Below are positions 9,586 to 18,651 of a DNA stretch of 64,000 nucleotides, one piece after another; the first letter of the stretch is position 1; each line of letters begins with the position of its first letter. The stretch is taken from the NCBI RefSeq assembly GCF_014863405.1, contig NZ_JACZZA010000009.1, positions 124,001 through 188,000 of the forward strand, read 5' to 3'. Position numbers and translations under genes: made by a program. This stretch comes from Dyella acidiphila. Its GTDB lineage: Bacteria; Pseudomonadota; Gammaproteobacteria; Xanthomonadales; Rhodanobacteraceae. The notes beneath the pieces are model-generated. The model did not search any database, had not been told where the DNA came from, and was given only the letters and a program-made list of their open reading frames with translations.

Positions 9586-11853
9586 GTGAATCATGTTTTG
9601 TCGTCCGGCCGTCTTGCGGCCGCTGTCCGTCTGCGTCGCCGACGCTTCCCATCGTCCATCCGCATCGTGGCAGCCGCACTCGCTGCCGTGCTGGCGGCGC
9701 AGCACGGCAGTGCATACGCCGGCACTGCGTCTTCCACCGACGACAGCACCGATACCAGCAAGAACAGCGCGCATGCCAAGACGCTGTCCGGCGTAAGCGT
9801 GACCGCGCAGACGCATGCCGGCTATGTGGCCGATAGCGGCAATGCTGCGACCAAGACCGATGCGCCGATCATCGAAACGCCGCAGTCGATCTCGGTGGTA
9901 ACGCGCAAGCAGCTGGATGACCAGCAGCCGCAAAGCCTCAACGAGGCGCTGCGCTATTCCCCAGGCGTGGTGCCGGAGACCGAAGGCACGGCATCGAATT
10001 TCTGGAGCGGCAGCAGCCTGCAGCTGCGCGGCTTCACGCCGGCGGTATATCAGGATGGGCTGCAGGACGATGCCACCGGCAACGATCTGCTCGATCCGTA
10101 CTTCTATCAAAGCGTGGAAGTGCTGGCCGGACCCGCCTCGGTACTGTACGGGCAGGCTAGCCCGGGCGGCATCGTCAACATCACCAGCAAGCTGCCGACG
10201 GCGACGCCTTTGCACGAAATCACTTTCGGCATCGGCAACTACGATCGCTACCAGGCTGGTTTCGATGTGGGTGGCCCGCTCGACCAGAGCGGCCAATGGC
10301 TATACCGGCTGACCGGCGTGGGTGCCACGCAGGACACGCAGACGTCGTGGATCAAGCACAAGCGCATCGCCATCGCGCCGGCAGTGACCTGGCGCCCGGA
10401 CGAAAACACCACGCTTACCTTGCTCACCAATTTCACCTACAACCCGGCCGTGGGCGATTACTCCTATGTGCCTGCCTACGGCACCGTGCTGCCCAATCCC
10501 AAGGGCAAGATTTCTTCCGACTTCAGTCCGGGCGATCCGAACTTCAACAAGACCGAGCAGCGCATCAGCGAGATCGGCTACCAGTTCCAGCATCGCTTCA
10601 ACGACACCTGGGAGTTTCAGCAAAACTTGCGGTTCACCGACAACCGCAACCAGGCCAATATGATCTGGCCGCTGGGCCTGGAAGCCGATGACGAAAGTCT
10701 CGACCGCTACGCGTGGATCCGTCGCGAAAGCTCGCGCTCCTACCTGCTCGATAACCGGCTCAAAGCGCAATTCGACCTGGGCCCGCTGCAGAACACGCTG
10801 CTGCTGGGCGTGCAGTACACGCGCATCCTGGAAGACTGGACCTGGGGCGCGAACATGAACCTGCCGCCGATCGATGTGTTCAATCCCGTGTATGGCGTAC
10901 CGATCCAGGGGCCGGATCCGAACAGCTTGTCCGCGGAAAAAAACTGGGCCAGGCAGACCGGTGTCTATCTGCAGGACCAGCTCAGCCTGGATCACTGGCG
11001 TTTCCTGCTGGGCCTGCGCCAAGACTGGACGGATGAAAAGCAGACCGGCAGCTCCGCCTCGCTGGATCTGGCCAACCAGACCGACAGCAAGCTCACCTGG
11101 CGCACTGGTGCGGTGTATCTGTTCGACAACGGACTGGCGCCGTATGTCAGCTATTCCACCTCGTTCCAGCCGCAATTCGGCGATATCACTGCCAGCGGCG
11201 CGGCCGCGATACCGACCACGGGACAGCAGTACGAAGTGGGCCTGAAATATCAGCCGCCGAACAGCAACAGCTTGCTCACGCTGGCGATTTACAACCTTAC
11301 CGAGCAGAACGTGCCGGAGACCGATCCGCAGAATCCGGGCTTTGTGGTGCAGGTTGGTGAAATTCGCTCGCGTGGCGTGGAGCTGTCCGATCGCATCAGC
11401 CTCAGCGACAACTTCAACCTGATTGCCAGCTACACCTACACGGCGTCCACCTATGCCCGCTCCGACGTGACGGCCACCGGCGTAAACGGCGTGAGCACGC
11501 CGGTGCAAGGCAAGGACCAATATGGCGTGCCGCGCAATGCAGCATCGCTGTGGGCCGATTACACCCTGCATGGCTCGTCGCTCAGCGGCCTGGGCTTTTC
11601 CGGCGGCGTGCGCTACATCGGGGCCACTTATGGCGACAACGCCAATTCGTTCCGGGTGCCGGCCTTCACCCTGGTGGATGCCGCGGTGCATTACGACCTG
11701 GGCGGAATCGACGCCGCCTTGCACGGGCTGAAACTCCAGCTCAACGTGGCCAATCTGCTGGACAAGTCGTATATCGCCGCCTGCACCAGCGGCAGCGACT
11801 GCAATTTCGGCCTGCGCCGCACTGTTTACGCTAGCGCCACCTACGATTGGTGA
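9586..11853 (+). CDS. TonB-dependent siderophore receptor
   Basis: This 755-residue protein has an Arg-rich N-terminus and a signal peptide ending near AYAGTAS. The plug is of siderophore-receptor type: TDAPIIETPQSISVVTRKQLDDQQPQSLNEALRYSPGVVPE, LQLRGF, YQSVEVLAGPASVLYGQASPGGIVN. The barrel ends in RRTVYASATYDW with a terminal Trp. The PQSISV plug motif is characteristic of ferric-siderophore receptors (FhuA/FpvA group). The start is GTG at 9586. The Fur box upstream and the PepSY-TM gene overlapping downstream support iron acquisition. The siderophore itself is unknown and no biosynthesis genes are in the window. Confidence 0.92.
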   Translation: MNHVLSSGRLAAAVRLRRRRFPSSIRIVAAALAAVLAAQHGSAYAGTASSTDDSTDTSKNSAHAKTLSGVSVTAQTHAGYVADSGNAATKTDAPIIETPQSISVVTRKQLDDQQPQSLNEALRYSPGVVPETEGTASNFWSGSSLQLRGFTPAVYQDGLQDDATGNDLLDPYFYQSVEVLAGPASVLYGQASPGGIVNITSKLPTATPLHEITFGIGNYDRYQAGFDVGGPLDQSGQWLYRLTGVGATQDTQTSWIKHKRIAIAPAVTWRPDENTTLTLLTNFTYNPAVGDYSYVPAYGTVLPNPKGKISSDFSPGDPNFNKTEQRISEIGYQFQHRFNDTWEFQQNLRFTDNRNQANMIWPLGLEADDESLDRYAWIRRESSRSYLLDNRLKAQFDLGPLQNTLLLGVQYTRILEDWTWGANMNLPPIDVFNPVYGVPIQGPDPNSLSAEKNWARQTGVYLQDQLSLDHWRFLLGLRQDWTDEKQTGSSASLDLANQTDSKLTWRTGAVYLFDNGLAPYVSYSTSFQPQFGDITASGAAAIPTTGQQYEVGLKYQPPNSNSLLTLAIYNLTEQNVPETDPQNPGFVVQVGEIRSRGVELSDRISLSDNFNLIASYTYTASTYARSDVTATGVNGVSTPVQGKDQYGVPRNAASLWADYTLHGSSLSGLGFSGGVRYIGATYGDNANSFRVPAFTLVDAAVHYDLGGIDAALHGLKLQLNVANLLDKSYIAACTSGSDCNFGLRRTVYASATYDW

Positions 11854-11858
11854 ACACC

Positions 11859-13043
11859 ATGACGGCAGCCCGCAAGCTCAAGCGCTGGTACGTCATCCAC
11901 ACCTGGAGCAGCCTGATCTGCACGGCGTTCCTGCTCTTGATCTGCGTGACCGGCCTGCCGCTGGTATTCCGCGACGAGATCAACCAGTGGCTGCAGCCGC
12001 ACCAATATCAGGCGCTGCCCGCGGATACGCCGATGGCGAATCTCGACCGCGTCGCCCAGGCCAGCCGCGCGATGTATCCGGGCCAGCTGATCGCATCCAT
12101 GTTCATCGATGACGACGAACCGCAGATCATGGTGTGGATGGTGCCCTCGTTCGAGCAGATGCGCGCCGATCCGGATGTGATGCATGCGATCCGCTTCGAC
12201 GCACGCACGGCGCAGGTGCTAGAGACCGAGGGCGACGCGGCGGCGCGGCGCAAGACGTTTATCGACATCATGCTGGCGCTGCATCGGGATCTGTTCCTCG
12301 ATCTTCCCGGCGAATTGTTCATGGGCCTGATGGCCGTGCTTTTCGTGCTCGCCATTGTGTCCGGCGTGCTGCTATATGGCCCGTTCATGAAAAAGCTGCC
12401 CTTCGGCACCGTGCGCGCTGAGCGCAGTGCGCGGGTCAAATGGCTGGATCTGCACAATATGCTCGGCATCGTGGTGCTGGCCTGGACCCTGGTGGTGGGC
12501 CTTACCGGCGTGATGAACGAGCTGTCCACGCCGCTGTTCGCCCTATGGCAACGCACGGATGTGCAGACCTTGCTGGCTTCGTATCGCGGCAGGTCCGTGC
12601 CGGAGCAGGGCAGTCTGCCGTCGGTGCAGGCCGCGTTCGACACCGCGCAGCGCGCCGTGCCCGGCATGCGCCTGACCAGCGCAGTCTTTCCGGGCAATCC
12701 ATTTGGCAGTCCGTACCACTATCTGTTCTGGTCGGAAGGCGACAGTTCGCTTACCTCGCGCCTGCTTACACCGGTACTGGTCGATGCCAACAGCGGCCAG
12801 TTGAGCGCTGTGGTCGGCATGCCCTGGTATCTGCGCGCACTGGAAGTGTCGCGGCCGCTGCATTTTGGCGACTACGGCGGCATGCCGCTGAAAATCCTGT
12901 GGGCGCTGCTCGACCTGATCACTATCGTGATTCTCGGCAGCGGCCTGTATTTGTGGATCGCGCGGCGCCGGCATCAATCGGCGCGGCTGGCGCGCATCGT
13001 CACCGCACATGAGCAGCAGGCAGCTGCCGGGGTGCTTCGATGA
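11859..13043 (+). CDS. PepSY-associated TM protein (siderophore-iron reductase type)
   Basis: The 394-residue inner-membrane protein opens with KRWYVIHTWSSLICTAFLLLICVTGLPLVFRDEI, the hallmark of PepSY_TM proteins. It has four membrane helices with conserved histidines (IHTW, ALHRDLFLDLPG, WLDLHNMLGIVVLAW) that could bind heme, and PepSY-like periplasmic regions. Such genes sit next to siderophore receptors and are proposed to reduce or release siderophore iron in the periplasm. The ATG at 11859 lies just past the receptor stop; a GTG at 11850 overlapping that stop codon is an alternative. It is translationally coupled to the gene before and to the next by ATGA. Confidence 0.87.
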   Translation: MTAARKLKRWYVIHTWSSLICTAFLLLICVTGLPLVFRDEINQWLQPHQYQALPADTPMANLDRVAQASRAMYPGQLIASMFIDDDEPQIMVWMVPSFEQMRADPDVMHAIRFDARTAQVLETEGDAAARRKTFIDIMLALHRDLFLDLPGELFMGLMAVLFVLAIVSGVLLYGPFMKKLPFGTVRAERSARVKWLDLHNMLGIVVLAWTLVVGLTGVMNELSTPLFALWQRTDVQTLLASYRGRSVPEQGSLPSVQAAFDTAQRAVPGMRLTSAVFPGNPFGSPYHYLFWSEGDSSLTSRLLTPVLVDANSGQLSAVVGMPWYLRALEVSRPLHFGDYGGMPLKILWALLDLITIVILGSGLYLWIARRRHQSARLARIVTAHEQQAAAGVLR

Positions 13044-13234
13044 GCCGGCCCGAAACCACGCGCCGTGGCGGGCGGATCTGGGGCGTGCCCACGATCCTGG
13101 CTGTGCTTACGGTATGGGGCTTGCTGTCGGCCTTGCTGGGCGATCGCCTGCTATGGAAGGTGATCGCCTGGATTGCGTTGCTGATCCCGGTCGTCGTCGC
13201 AGCCTGGTGTTCGCTGCGACGACGGCGGGCTTGA
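13040..13234 (+). CDS. small membrane protein of the siderophore operon
   Basis: The 64-residue protein consists of a basic N-terminus (MSRPETTRRGGR), two hydrophobic helices (VPTILAVLTVWGLLSALLG and WKVIAWIALLIPVVVAAW) and a short RRRRA tail. Its ATG overlaps the PepSY-TM stop codon by four bases, so it is clearly the third gene of the Fur-controlled operon. Similar two-helix proteins are common after PepSY-TM genes, but their role is not known. It may be a small partner subunit of the reductase. Confidence 0.8.
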   Translation: MSRPETTRRGGRIWGVPTILAVLTVWGLLSALLGDRLLWKVIAWIALLIPVVVAAWCSLRRRRA

Positions 13235-13264
13235 TGCGGTAAGCCGCATCGAGGTGCCGGCCGA

Positions 13265-13636
13265 TTACTTGGATTCGGCGCACTGGTCGTTGGGGCAGGC
13301 GAAGTCCACTTCGGTGCCGCGGGCTGCCATCAAGTTGATATTGGAGCGGGTGTCCGTGGTTTGCCCCGACTTCTCCAGCGTGACTGTGTAGTCGCCGGCC
13401 GGAAGCGAGCCGATCTTGTAGCGGCCCTTGGCATTCACCGTTTCGTGGCGGTGCAGGCCGGTGGAGCTGATGGCGGTTACCACTTCTCCGGCGGGCGCCT
13501 GGCCGAACATGGTTGCCGTGGTCGACTGGGCGCGGGCTGGCGTGACGCATACAGCGCTGACGATGGCGGCGACGACAAGCGCGCCGCGCAGGTGGCGCCG
13601 AGCGGCGCCGCTTTGCAAATATTCAAGGTTGTTCAT
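13265..13636 (-). CDS. exported stand-alone carboxypeptidase-regulatory-like domain protein
   Basis: The 123-residue protein has a signal peptide (ALVVAAIVSAVCVTPARAQ) and a single beta-sandwich domain: ATMFGQAPAGEVVTAIS, HRHETVNAKGRYKIGSLPAGDYTVTLEKSGQ. It ends with a Cys pair in CPNDQC. The GxYxIGxLPAGxYTVT core is the CarboxypepD_reg domain that normally sits at the N-terminus of Oar-type TonB receptors, but here no plug or barrel follows. It may bind a ligand or carbohydrate in the periplasm. The ATG at 13636 has an AGGAA site. It lies 282 bp downstream of the padR-type gene on the same strand. Confidence 0.75.
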   Translation of the reverse strand: MNNLEYLQSGAARRHLRGALVVAAIVSAVCVTPARAQSTTATMFGQAPAGEVVTAISSTGLHRHETVNAKGRYKIGSLPAGDYTVTLEKSGQTTDTRSNINLMAARGTEVDFACPNDQCAESK

Positions 13637-13918
13637 AAGAATTCCTGTTTCGCGGGTGACAATGCGAGCGAACTGCTTTAGGCCGTCCAGCGGCCTGTTT
13701 TTCCCGGTAGTGAATGAACGCCTTGCCTGCTGGCAAAGCCATGCCGGATTGCGTCCTAGCGTCGGCTGTATGCGATGTAGCTCCCTATGCGCCGGTTATT
13801 TGCTCCCGGCTGTTATCGACCCGGCCCCTACCGGGTCACCCCACCTCGCATCATTCGCTTCCGTTGCGCAGTCGTCAAATGCCATACGTCCTGACCGCAT
13901 GCAGACAATCGTAAGATC

Positions 13919-14542
13919 CTAGTCAGGTTTGCCGCTTTCGAATTGCGCGGCGAGCTGGCGCAGCTGCTTTTCGCTCCAGCTCAGCTGACCGGATTGCAGC
14001 TCATCGATGATGCCGTTGAGCCATTTGATTTCGGCCTTCAGCAACTGCTGCCGGTATTCGTCGTCCAGCATGCAAAAGCGCGGCAGGCCCTTGCCCAGCC
14101 AGTGCTTGCTCTCGGCCGACGCTTCGGCCAGCTGCTGCTTCAGTGTTTCGCTGCGGCGACGGAATTGAGCCAGCACCACGTCCGGCGAAAGCGCCATCAC
14201 CGTGGCGAGCGCGGCGGGGAATTCGTTGAACTCGCGGCGCGGTTCGCCGAGCATGCCTTCGAGCCATGCATAGAACGTTTTTTTGCCCAGCGGCGTAATT
14301 TCATACACCACCCGCTCCGGGCGCCCTTCATCCTGCTGCGTCTCGCGCACACGGATCAGTTCGGCCGCCAGCAGCTGCGCGATCGTCTGATACACGCTAT
14401 TGCGCTGCGCCACATTGACCACGTTGTGCTTGCCGCGCTGCTTGATCAGCTCATGCATGCGATAGGCGTGGGAGGGCGCTTCCAGCACAAAGGACAGCAC
14501 CACCATCGCCAGTGGCGAGCGTTGTCGGGGGCGTGGCTTCAT
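13919..14542 (-). CDS. PadR-family transcriptional regulator
   Basis: This is a 207-residue PadR protein of the long (subfamily 1) type. The winged helix is at about 10-85: LAMVVLSFVLEAPSHAYRMHELIKQRG, NSVYQTIAQLLAAELIRVRETQQDEGRPERVVYEITPLGKKTF. The C-terminal alpha-helical dimerisation domain (Vir_act_alpha_C type) is at about 100-200. PadR proteins typically repress their own gene and a neighbouring target in response to small molecules. The GGAG site fixes the ATG at 14542. Two palindromes 42-75 bp upstream look like its operator. Likely targets are itself and the exported protein gene downstream. Confidence 0.92.
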   Translation of the reverse strand: MKPRPRQRSPLAMVVLSFVLEAPSHAYRMHELIKQRGKHNVVNVAQRNSVYQTIAQLLAAELIRVRETQQDEGRPERVVYEITPLGKKTFYAWLEGMLGEPRREFNEFPAALATVMALSPDVVLAQFRRRSETLKQQLAEASAESKHWLGKGLPRFCMLDDEYRQQLLKAEIKWLNGIIDELQSGQLSWSEKQLRQLAAQFESGKPD

Positions 14543-14583
14543 GGGTGCTCCGAGCAGGCTTGGGGCGTCATCTTGCGCGCATA

Positions 14584-14617
14584 GTCATTTTATGTCTATA
14601 TATAGTCATATTATGAC
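14584..14617. promoter_or_regulatory. tandem PadR-type operator
   Basis: A perfect palindrome GTCATA-T-TATGAC at 14605-14617 is preceded by a close copy GTCATTTTATGTC at 14584-14596. The copies start 21 bp apart, two helical turns. They are the only strongly AT-rich stretch here and lie directly upstream of the PadR gene. Autorepression is inferred. Confidence 0.65.
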
Positions 14618-14799
14618 CTATGAGGCCGGCTTGCCGGGTAAAGCGGCGCGTGGACAGCCTGCAGTTGTTGATCGGAAGTGGCGGTATAGCCGGCATGGCC
14701 AGCGCGTGGTGCTGGTCAGTGCTGCTGTGCCTGCATCGACGCCCGGTTCGGCATCGCGGGTTCAGGCGGCCTCGTTGATGGGGTGAACAAGCCGCTGAG

Positions 14800-14817
14800 G
14801 CCCGCACATGTGCGGGC
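14800..14817. other. 18-bp perfect palindrome in the PadR-autotransporter gap
   Basis: GCCCGCACATGTGCGGGC is fully self-complementary with no loop. It lies 287 bp before the autotransporter start. It could be a dimeric regulator site or a cruciform. The remainder of the gap 14618-15103 shows no gene; an A-rich site (AAAGGA) precedes the autotransporter GTG. Confidence 0.5.
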
Positions 14818-15103
14818 GCGAGGGCGCCTTGATGTGTGCCCCCGATAGCTATTGTCCGAATGCCGCAGCGATGCGCGAGTCTGCGCAACCGCCGCAATGC
14901 GCTGCCGATCGATATGCGCGCTCCAGTTGTGGGCGCCATCAGAAATTAGGACGGCAACTGACGTCGAATACCTACGTAAATTTCATAGATTCCTTACAAG
15001 ACGGGCAAGGAAAGTTCGAAGGGATTGCCGCCGAATGCATGCCAATTTGTCTAGCCAGCAGATGCGTTATTCGGCGCATGACTTATCGTAAAGGAATGAA
15101 GCA

Positions 15104-18100
15104 GTGAGCAAGATCAAGAAGCGGGTGCTATCGCTGGCCCTGGCCGGTGGACTGGTGCCCTGTTCGTGCATCCACGCAACCGATATTCCGTTGGACTTGT
15201 TGAAGGTGGACAAGGACGTGACAAGCCCGGCATATCGCCTTGGCATCCGTGTCGGCGTGAACGGTGCCCCGTCACGTGAGTACCTGTTTGATACCGGAGC
15301 GCCGATGTTCTCGATCGCCACCGGCTATTACGGCGACGTGGCGTGGTTCCCGAACCGGTGGAATGCGCTGACAACCTATCCCTACAGATATAACTACGGC
15401 AATTTTGCTTTCGATCAGCAAAATGCGCATATTTCAAGCATCCAGTTCTACGGCAACGCTGGCTCCGATCCGGTCGGCAGCTATGCGCCCGCCGAAGGAT
15501 TTTCAGTGGCGGCGATTATCGGGCGGCTGGACAACGAGGAAGATTTGACTGCTGCAGGCGATCAAGGCGTGAAGGTCGGCGATTACTATCTGAACCTCAG
15601 TTGGCAGCAGCGCATCAATCAAGGTCTGGCGCCGGATATAGGCGGCTTTTACGGGATTTTTGGTGCGGGCGACTTCGTGCCAAATTCGAAGCTTACAAGT
15701 CCCAGTCCGCTGGGCATGCTTACCAGCACAGGCTATATCGTCGAAGCAAACGGCACACCCGGTGCGCCTGGTGGTTGCGGGCAAGCTTGCCTGATCCTTG
15801 GATTGACGCCGGCCCTGCGCGCGCAGTTTCTAAGCGTGGTGCCATGGATAAGTACGGCCGAAAACCCGAACTACCTGGCCACCTTTCCGGTGTCTGGTGC
15901 GAATGCCGCGCAACAGTTCGACACCATGTTCAGCTATACCTATGGCGATGGCTACACAGCTACGTTGCCTACCTTGTTCGACACCGGCGCTCCAGAAATC
16001 TTCATCAATGACGACGGCCTGGCCAAACATTCGGGCGGTACGCTGACGATCGCCGGAACATCACCCGGGGCGCAGCCTTTTTCCGTCGCAAATGCCGTCG
16101 ATCCCGGCGATCCCAGCAACAGAGTCAATTTTGGCGAGGCGATTGACGGGGTTGCCGGCGGCACCTCCCTTTTCGGCATTTATTTTTTTCTGCATAACGC
16201 GGTGATGTACGACCTGGAAAACAAGGCCACCGCCTATACGCCGTTCTATGTCACGGAAGCGCCCATCACGACGGATTTCGTCGTCACCAAAGCCATGGGG
16301 CCGCTTGGCTTGGCCGGCGAGATTTCTGGAGCGGGTGCTTTTACCGTGACGTCAGGAGGCGTAGCGAACCTCAGCGGCAGCAACACCTACACCGGGCCCA
16401 CCAACGTGGGGCAGGGGGCGTGGCTAGGCTTGGCTGGTCCAGGCAGCATTGCCTCCTCGTCAGGTGTCCGGGCAGACGGCACCTTCGACATCTCGCGTGC
16501 TTCCAGCGGCGTCGTGATCCAGGCCCTGTCCGGCACCGGCACGGTCAGTCTGGGCGCCAATACGCTGGAACTCGGCAACGCCAGCGGTAGCTTCGATGGC
16601 CAACTGGCGGATGGTGGACTCGGCGGCGGTACCGGTGGTGGACTGATTATCGCCGGCGGTAGGCAAAGCTTGACGGGCGTCAATACCTACACCGGCCGCA
16701 CTGGCATAGGCCAGCATGCGATGTTGGACCTCGCCGGATCGATCGCCGGATCGATGATCGATGCCGGCGTACTCAGCGGGCACGGCCGTGTTGGTGGCGA
16801 TCTTGCCGTAACGGGCCTGATCGCGCCCGGTGGCATGGGTACCTACCAGGCACTGAGTGTCGGCGGCAATTACAGCCAGGCTGCCGGGGCTACCTATGTG
16901 GCGCAATGGGATCCGCTGCAGCCCGGCGTGTCCAGCCAGATCCTGGTCGGCGGCAATGCGGCGCTGGCAGATGGTGCCGTGGTCAAGCTGATTTCGTCTG
17001 GTGGCCAGGTCTTTACGCCGGGTTCCCGCTACACCCTGCTTACCGCCGGTCAGGGCGTGAACGGTACTTACACCTTGCTCGGCAATACGTCGCTCAGTGC
17101 GGTGCTGTCCCTCAAGCCAGTCTACGACGCCCATCATTTCTATCTCGAAGTTGCCCAACGGCGTTCTCTCCCCAGTTTTGCGCAAACGCGCAACCAGGCT
17201 GGCGCGCTGGCAGGGGTGCAGTCGCTTGCCGGGCATGTTTCGGAACCGAACGCGGCGGATGCTGCGGTGAGCTATCGGCAAATCGATGCGGCGTTGCCGT
17301 TGCTCGACACACCCTTCGCTTTGCTGGCGAACATGCAGAGCGATGCACAGATCCGCTATGCCGCCGATCAGCTTTCCGGCGAAATCTACGCCAGCGTGAA
17401 AAGCACGTTCCTCGAAGACAGTCGATTCGTCCGGGACGCGATCACCACGCGTCTGTATGAAGCGGGCGCGGATGGACAGGGCCACGATACATCTTCCAGT
17501 CAGTCGGTACGGACACATCCCAGTGGGGTGGCCACATGGGGGCAATTCGTCGGCTCCTGGGGGCGCAACGATGGCGATGCCAACCATGCTTCGTTGTCGC
17601 ATACGCTTGGCGGATTTTTCGCAGGTGCGGATACGGCAGTGGGCGGCAATACGCGTATCGGACTTATGGGCGGCTTCACGCAAAGTTCGATGAATAGCGC
17701 CCGGCGCGGTTCTCGCGCATCCAGCAGCAATGCGCACCTGGGCATCTATGCGGGCACGCAATGGGGTGGGTTGGGCCTCAGCCTTGGCGCGGCCTATGCG
17801 CGGCAGGATTTCAAGGCCGATCGCAGCATTCTCTTTGCCAACTATGCAGGCAGCACGCAGGGTAGCGGCAACGCCTATACCGCCCAGGTTTTCGGCGAGG
17901 CTGCCTATCGCTTCCAGTTCAATGCACTCGCGCTGGAGCCGTTCCTGCGCGGTGCCTATGTTCGATTGAACACGAATGGTTCGCAGGAACGAGGCGGCAT
18001 GATGGCCTTGTCAATAAGCGGCGACCGTAGTGCGCTTGCCTACAGCACCCTGGGTGCGCGTGCGTCCAGCCGGTTTGATCTCAATGGCGATGCCTTTGAA

Positions 18101-18349
18101 GCGCATGCCAGCCTGGGATGGCGGCGTGCATTCGGCAATGTGCAGCCGGAGGCCTCCTTGGCTTTTGCCAAAGGCAGTCCATTTTCGGTTGTAGGCATAC
18201 TAGTCGCACACAATGCTTTGGCGGTAGATACCGGGCTGGACCTGCACGTGAACAAGCAGGCAACCATCAGCCTGGTTTATAACGGCCAGCTTTCCCTGGA
18301 TGCAGTGGATAGCGGCTTCAAGGGCGGTTTTACCTGGCAGTTCGAGTAG
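15104..18349 (+). CDS. autotransporter with pepsin-like aspartic protease passenger (copy A)
   Basis: The 1081-residue type Va autotransporter starts at GTG with a signal peptide cleaved near CIHA-TD. Residues 24-385 look like a bilobal aspartic protease. There are two catalytic-type motifs (YLFDTGAP, Asp63; TLFDTGAP, Asp293), each followed by a hydrophobic-hydrophobic-Gly element (GIFGAG near 185; LFG near 357). The last continues as FFLHNAVMYDLENKATAY, matching the end of the pepsin fold. A Cys pair (225, 229) is conserved with copy B. Residues 420-720 hold passenger-associated transport repeats (NTYTG...LAGPGS). From about 808 an autotransporter barrel ends in FTWQFE. The protease should be displayed on the surface; activity is inferred, not shown. 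Confidence 0.85.
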   Translation: MSKIKKRVLSLALAGGLVPCSCIHATDIPLDLLKVDKDVTSPAYRLGIRVGVNGAPSREYLFDTGAPMFSIATGYYGDVAWFPNRWNALTTYPYRYNYGNFAFDQQNAHISSIQFYGNAGSDPVGSYAPAEGFSVAAIIGRLDNEEDLTAAGDQGVKVGDYYLNLSWQQRINQGLAPDIGGFYGIFGAGDFVPNSKLTSPSPLGMLTSTGYIVEANGTPGAPGGCGQACLILGLTPALRAQFLSVVPWISTAENPNYLATFPVSGANAAQQFDTMFSYTYGDGYTATLPTLFDTGAPEIFINDDGLAKHSGGTLTIAGTSPGAQPFSVANAVDPGDPSNRVNFGEAIDGVAGGTSLFGIYFFLHNAVMYDLENKATAYTPFYVTEAPITTDFVVTKAMGPLGLAGEISGAGAFTVTSGGVANLSGSNTYTGPTNVGQGAWLGLAGPGSIASSSGVRADGTFDISRASSGVVIQALSGTGTVSLGANTLELGNASGSFDGQLADGGLGGGTGGGLIIAGGRQSLTGVNTYTGRTGIGQHAMLDLAGSIAGSMIDAGVLSGHGRVGGDLAVTGLIAPGGMGTYQALSVGGNYSQAAGATYVAQWDPLQPGVSSQILVGGNAALADGAVVKLISSGGQVFTPGSRYTLLTAGQGVNGTYTLLGNTSLSAVLSLKPVYDAHHFYLEVAQRRSLPSFAQTRNQAGALAGVQSLAGHVSEPNAADAAVSYRQIDAALPLLDTPFALLANMQSDAQIRYAADQLSGEIYASVKSTFLEDSRFVRDAITTRLYEAGADGQGHDTSSSQSVRTHPSGVATWGQFVGSWGRNDGDANHASLSHTLGGFFAGADTAVGGNTRIGLMGGFTQSSMNSARRGSRASSSNAHLGIYAGTQWGGLGLSLGAAYARQDFKADRSILFANYAGSTQGSGNAYTAQVFGEAAYRFQFNALALEPFLRGAYVRLNTNGSQERGGMMALSISGDRSALAYSTLGARASSRFDLNGDAFEAHASLGWRRAFGNVQPEASLAFAKGSPFSVVGILVAHNALAVDTGLDLHVNKQATISLVYNGQLSLDAVDSGFKGGFTWQFE

Positions 18350-18404
18350 CAGCCATGAGACATTGCGCCGGCCATTGTGCTGTCCTTGGGTGGAGACGTT
18401 TGAC

Positions 18405-18429
18405 GGGGCGATGCCGTTGGCATCGCCCC
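18405..18429 (+). terminator. hairpin after autotransporter copy A
   Basis: GGGGCGATGCC and GGCATCGCCCC form an 11-bp perfect stem with a GTT loop 55 bp after the stop. No T-run follows, so it may be a weak terminator or mRNA-stabilising structure. The rest of the 300-bp gap before copy B contains no gene; an AAAGGAGAG site precedes the next GTG. Confidence 0.6.
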
Positions 18430-18651
18430 TGGTTCTTGGCCCGGTAAAGATTGCTGAATCCGAGACGATTTAGGGTCGGCCCGCGTTGTGTTGACTGAAG
18501 CATGACCAACGGCCATCACGCGCGCAAATTTCATCGCTCTCCTATAGAGCGCCAATGCGAAAGCCTGGAAAGATCATCGCGAGAAGATTGCCGATTCGAG
18601 TGATTGGCAAACTGATCATTTTCGTGTGACTTTTCGCAAAGGAGAGAGCGC

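Noticed and set aside
10300-11724. Long minus-strand open frame over the siderophore receptor
   Set aside because: It is a shadow of the receptor coding strand; no recognisable motifs.
15104-15180. Autotransporter copy A as a lipoprotein (Cys20, Cys22 in the signal region)
   Set aside because: LVPC and VPCSC do not fit a lipobox; a signal peptidase I site at CIHA-TD fits better and is shared by copy B.
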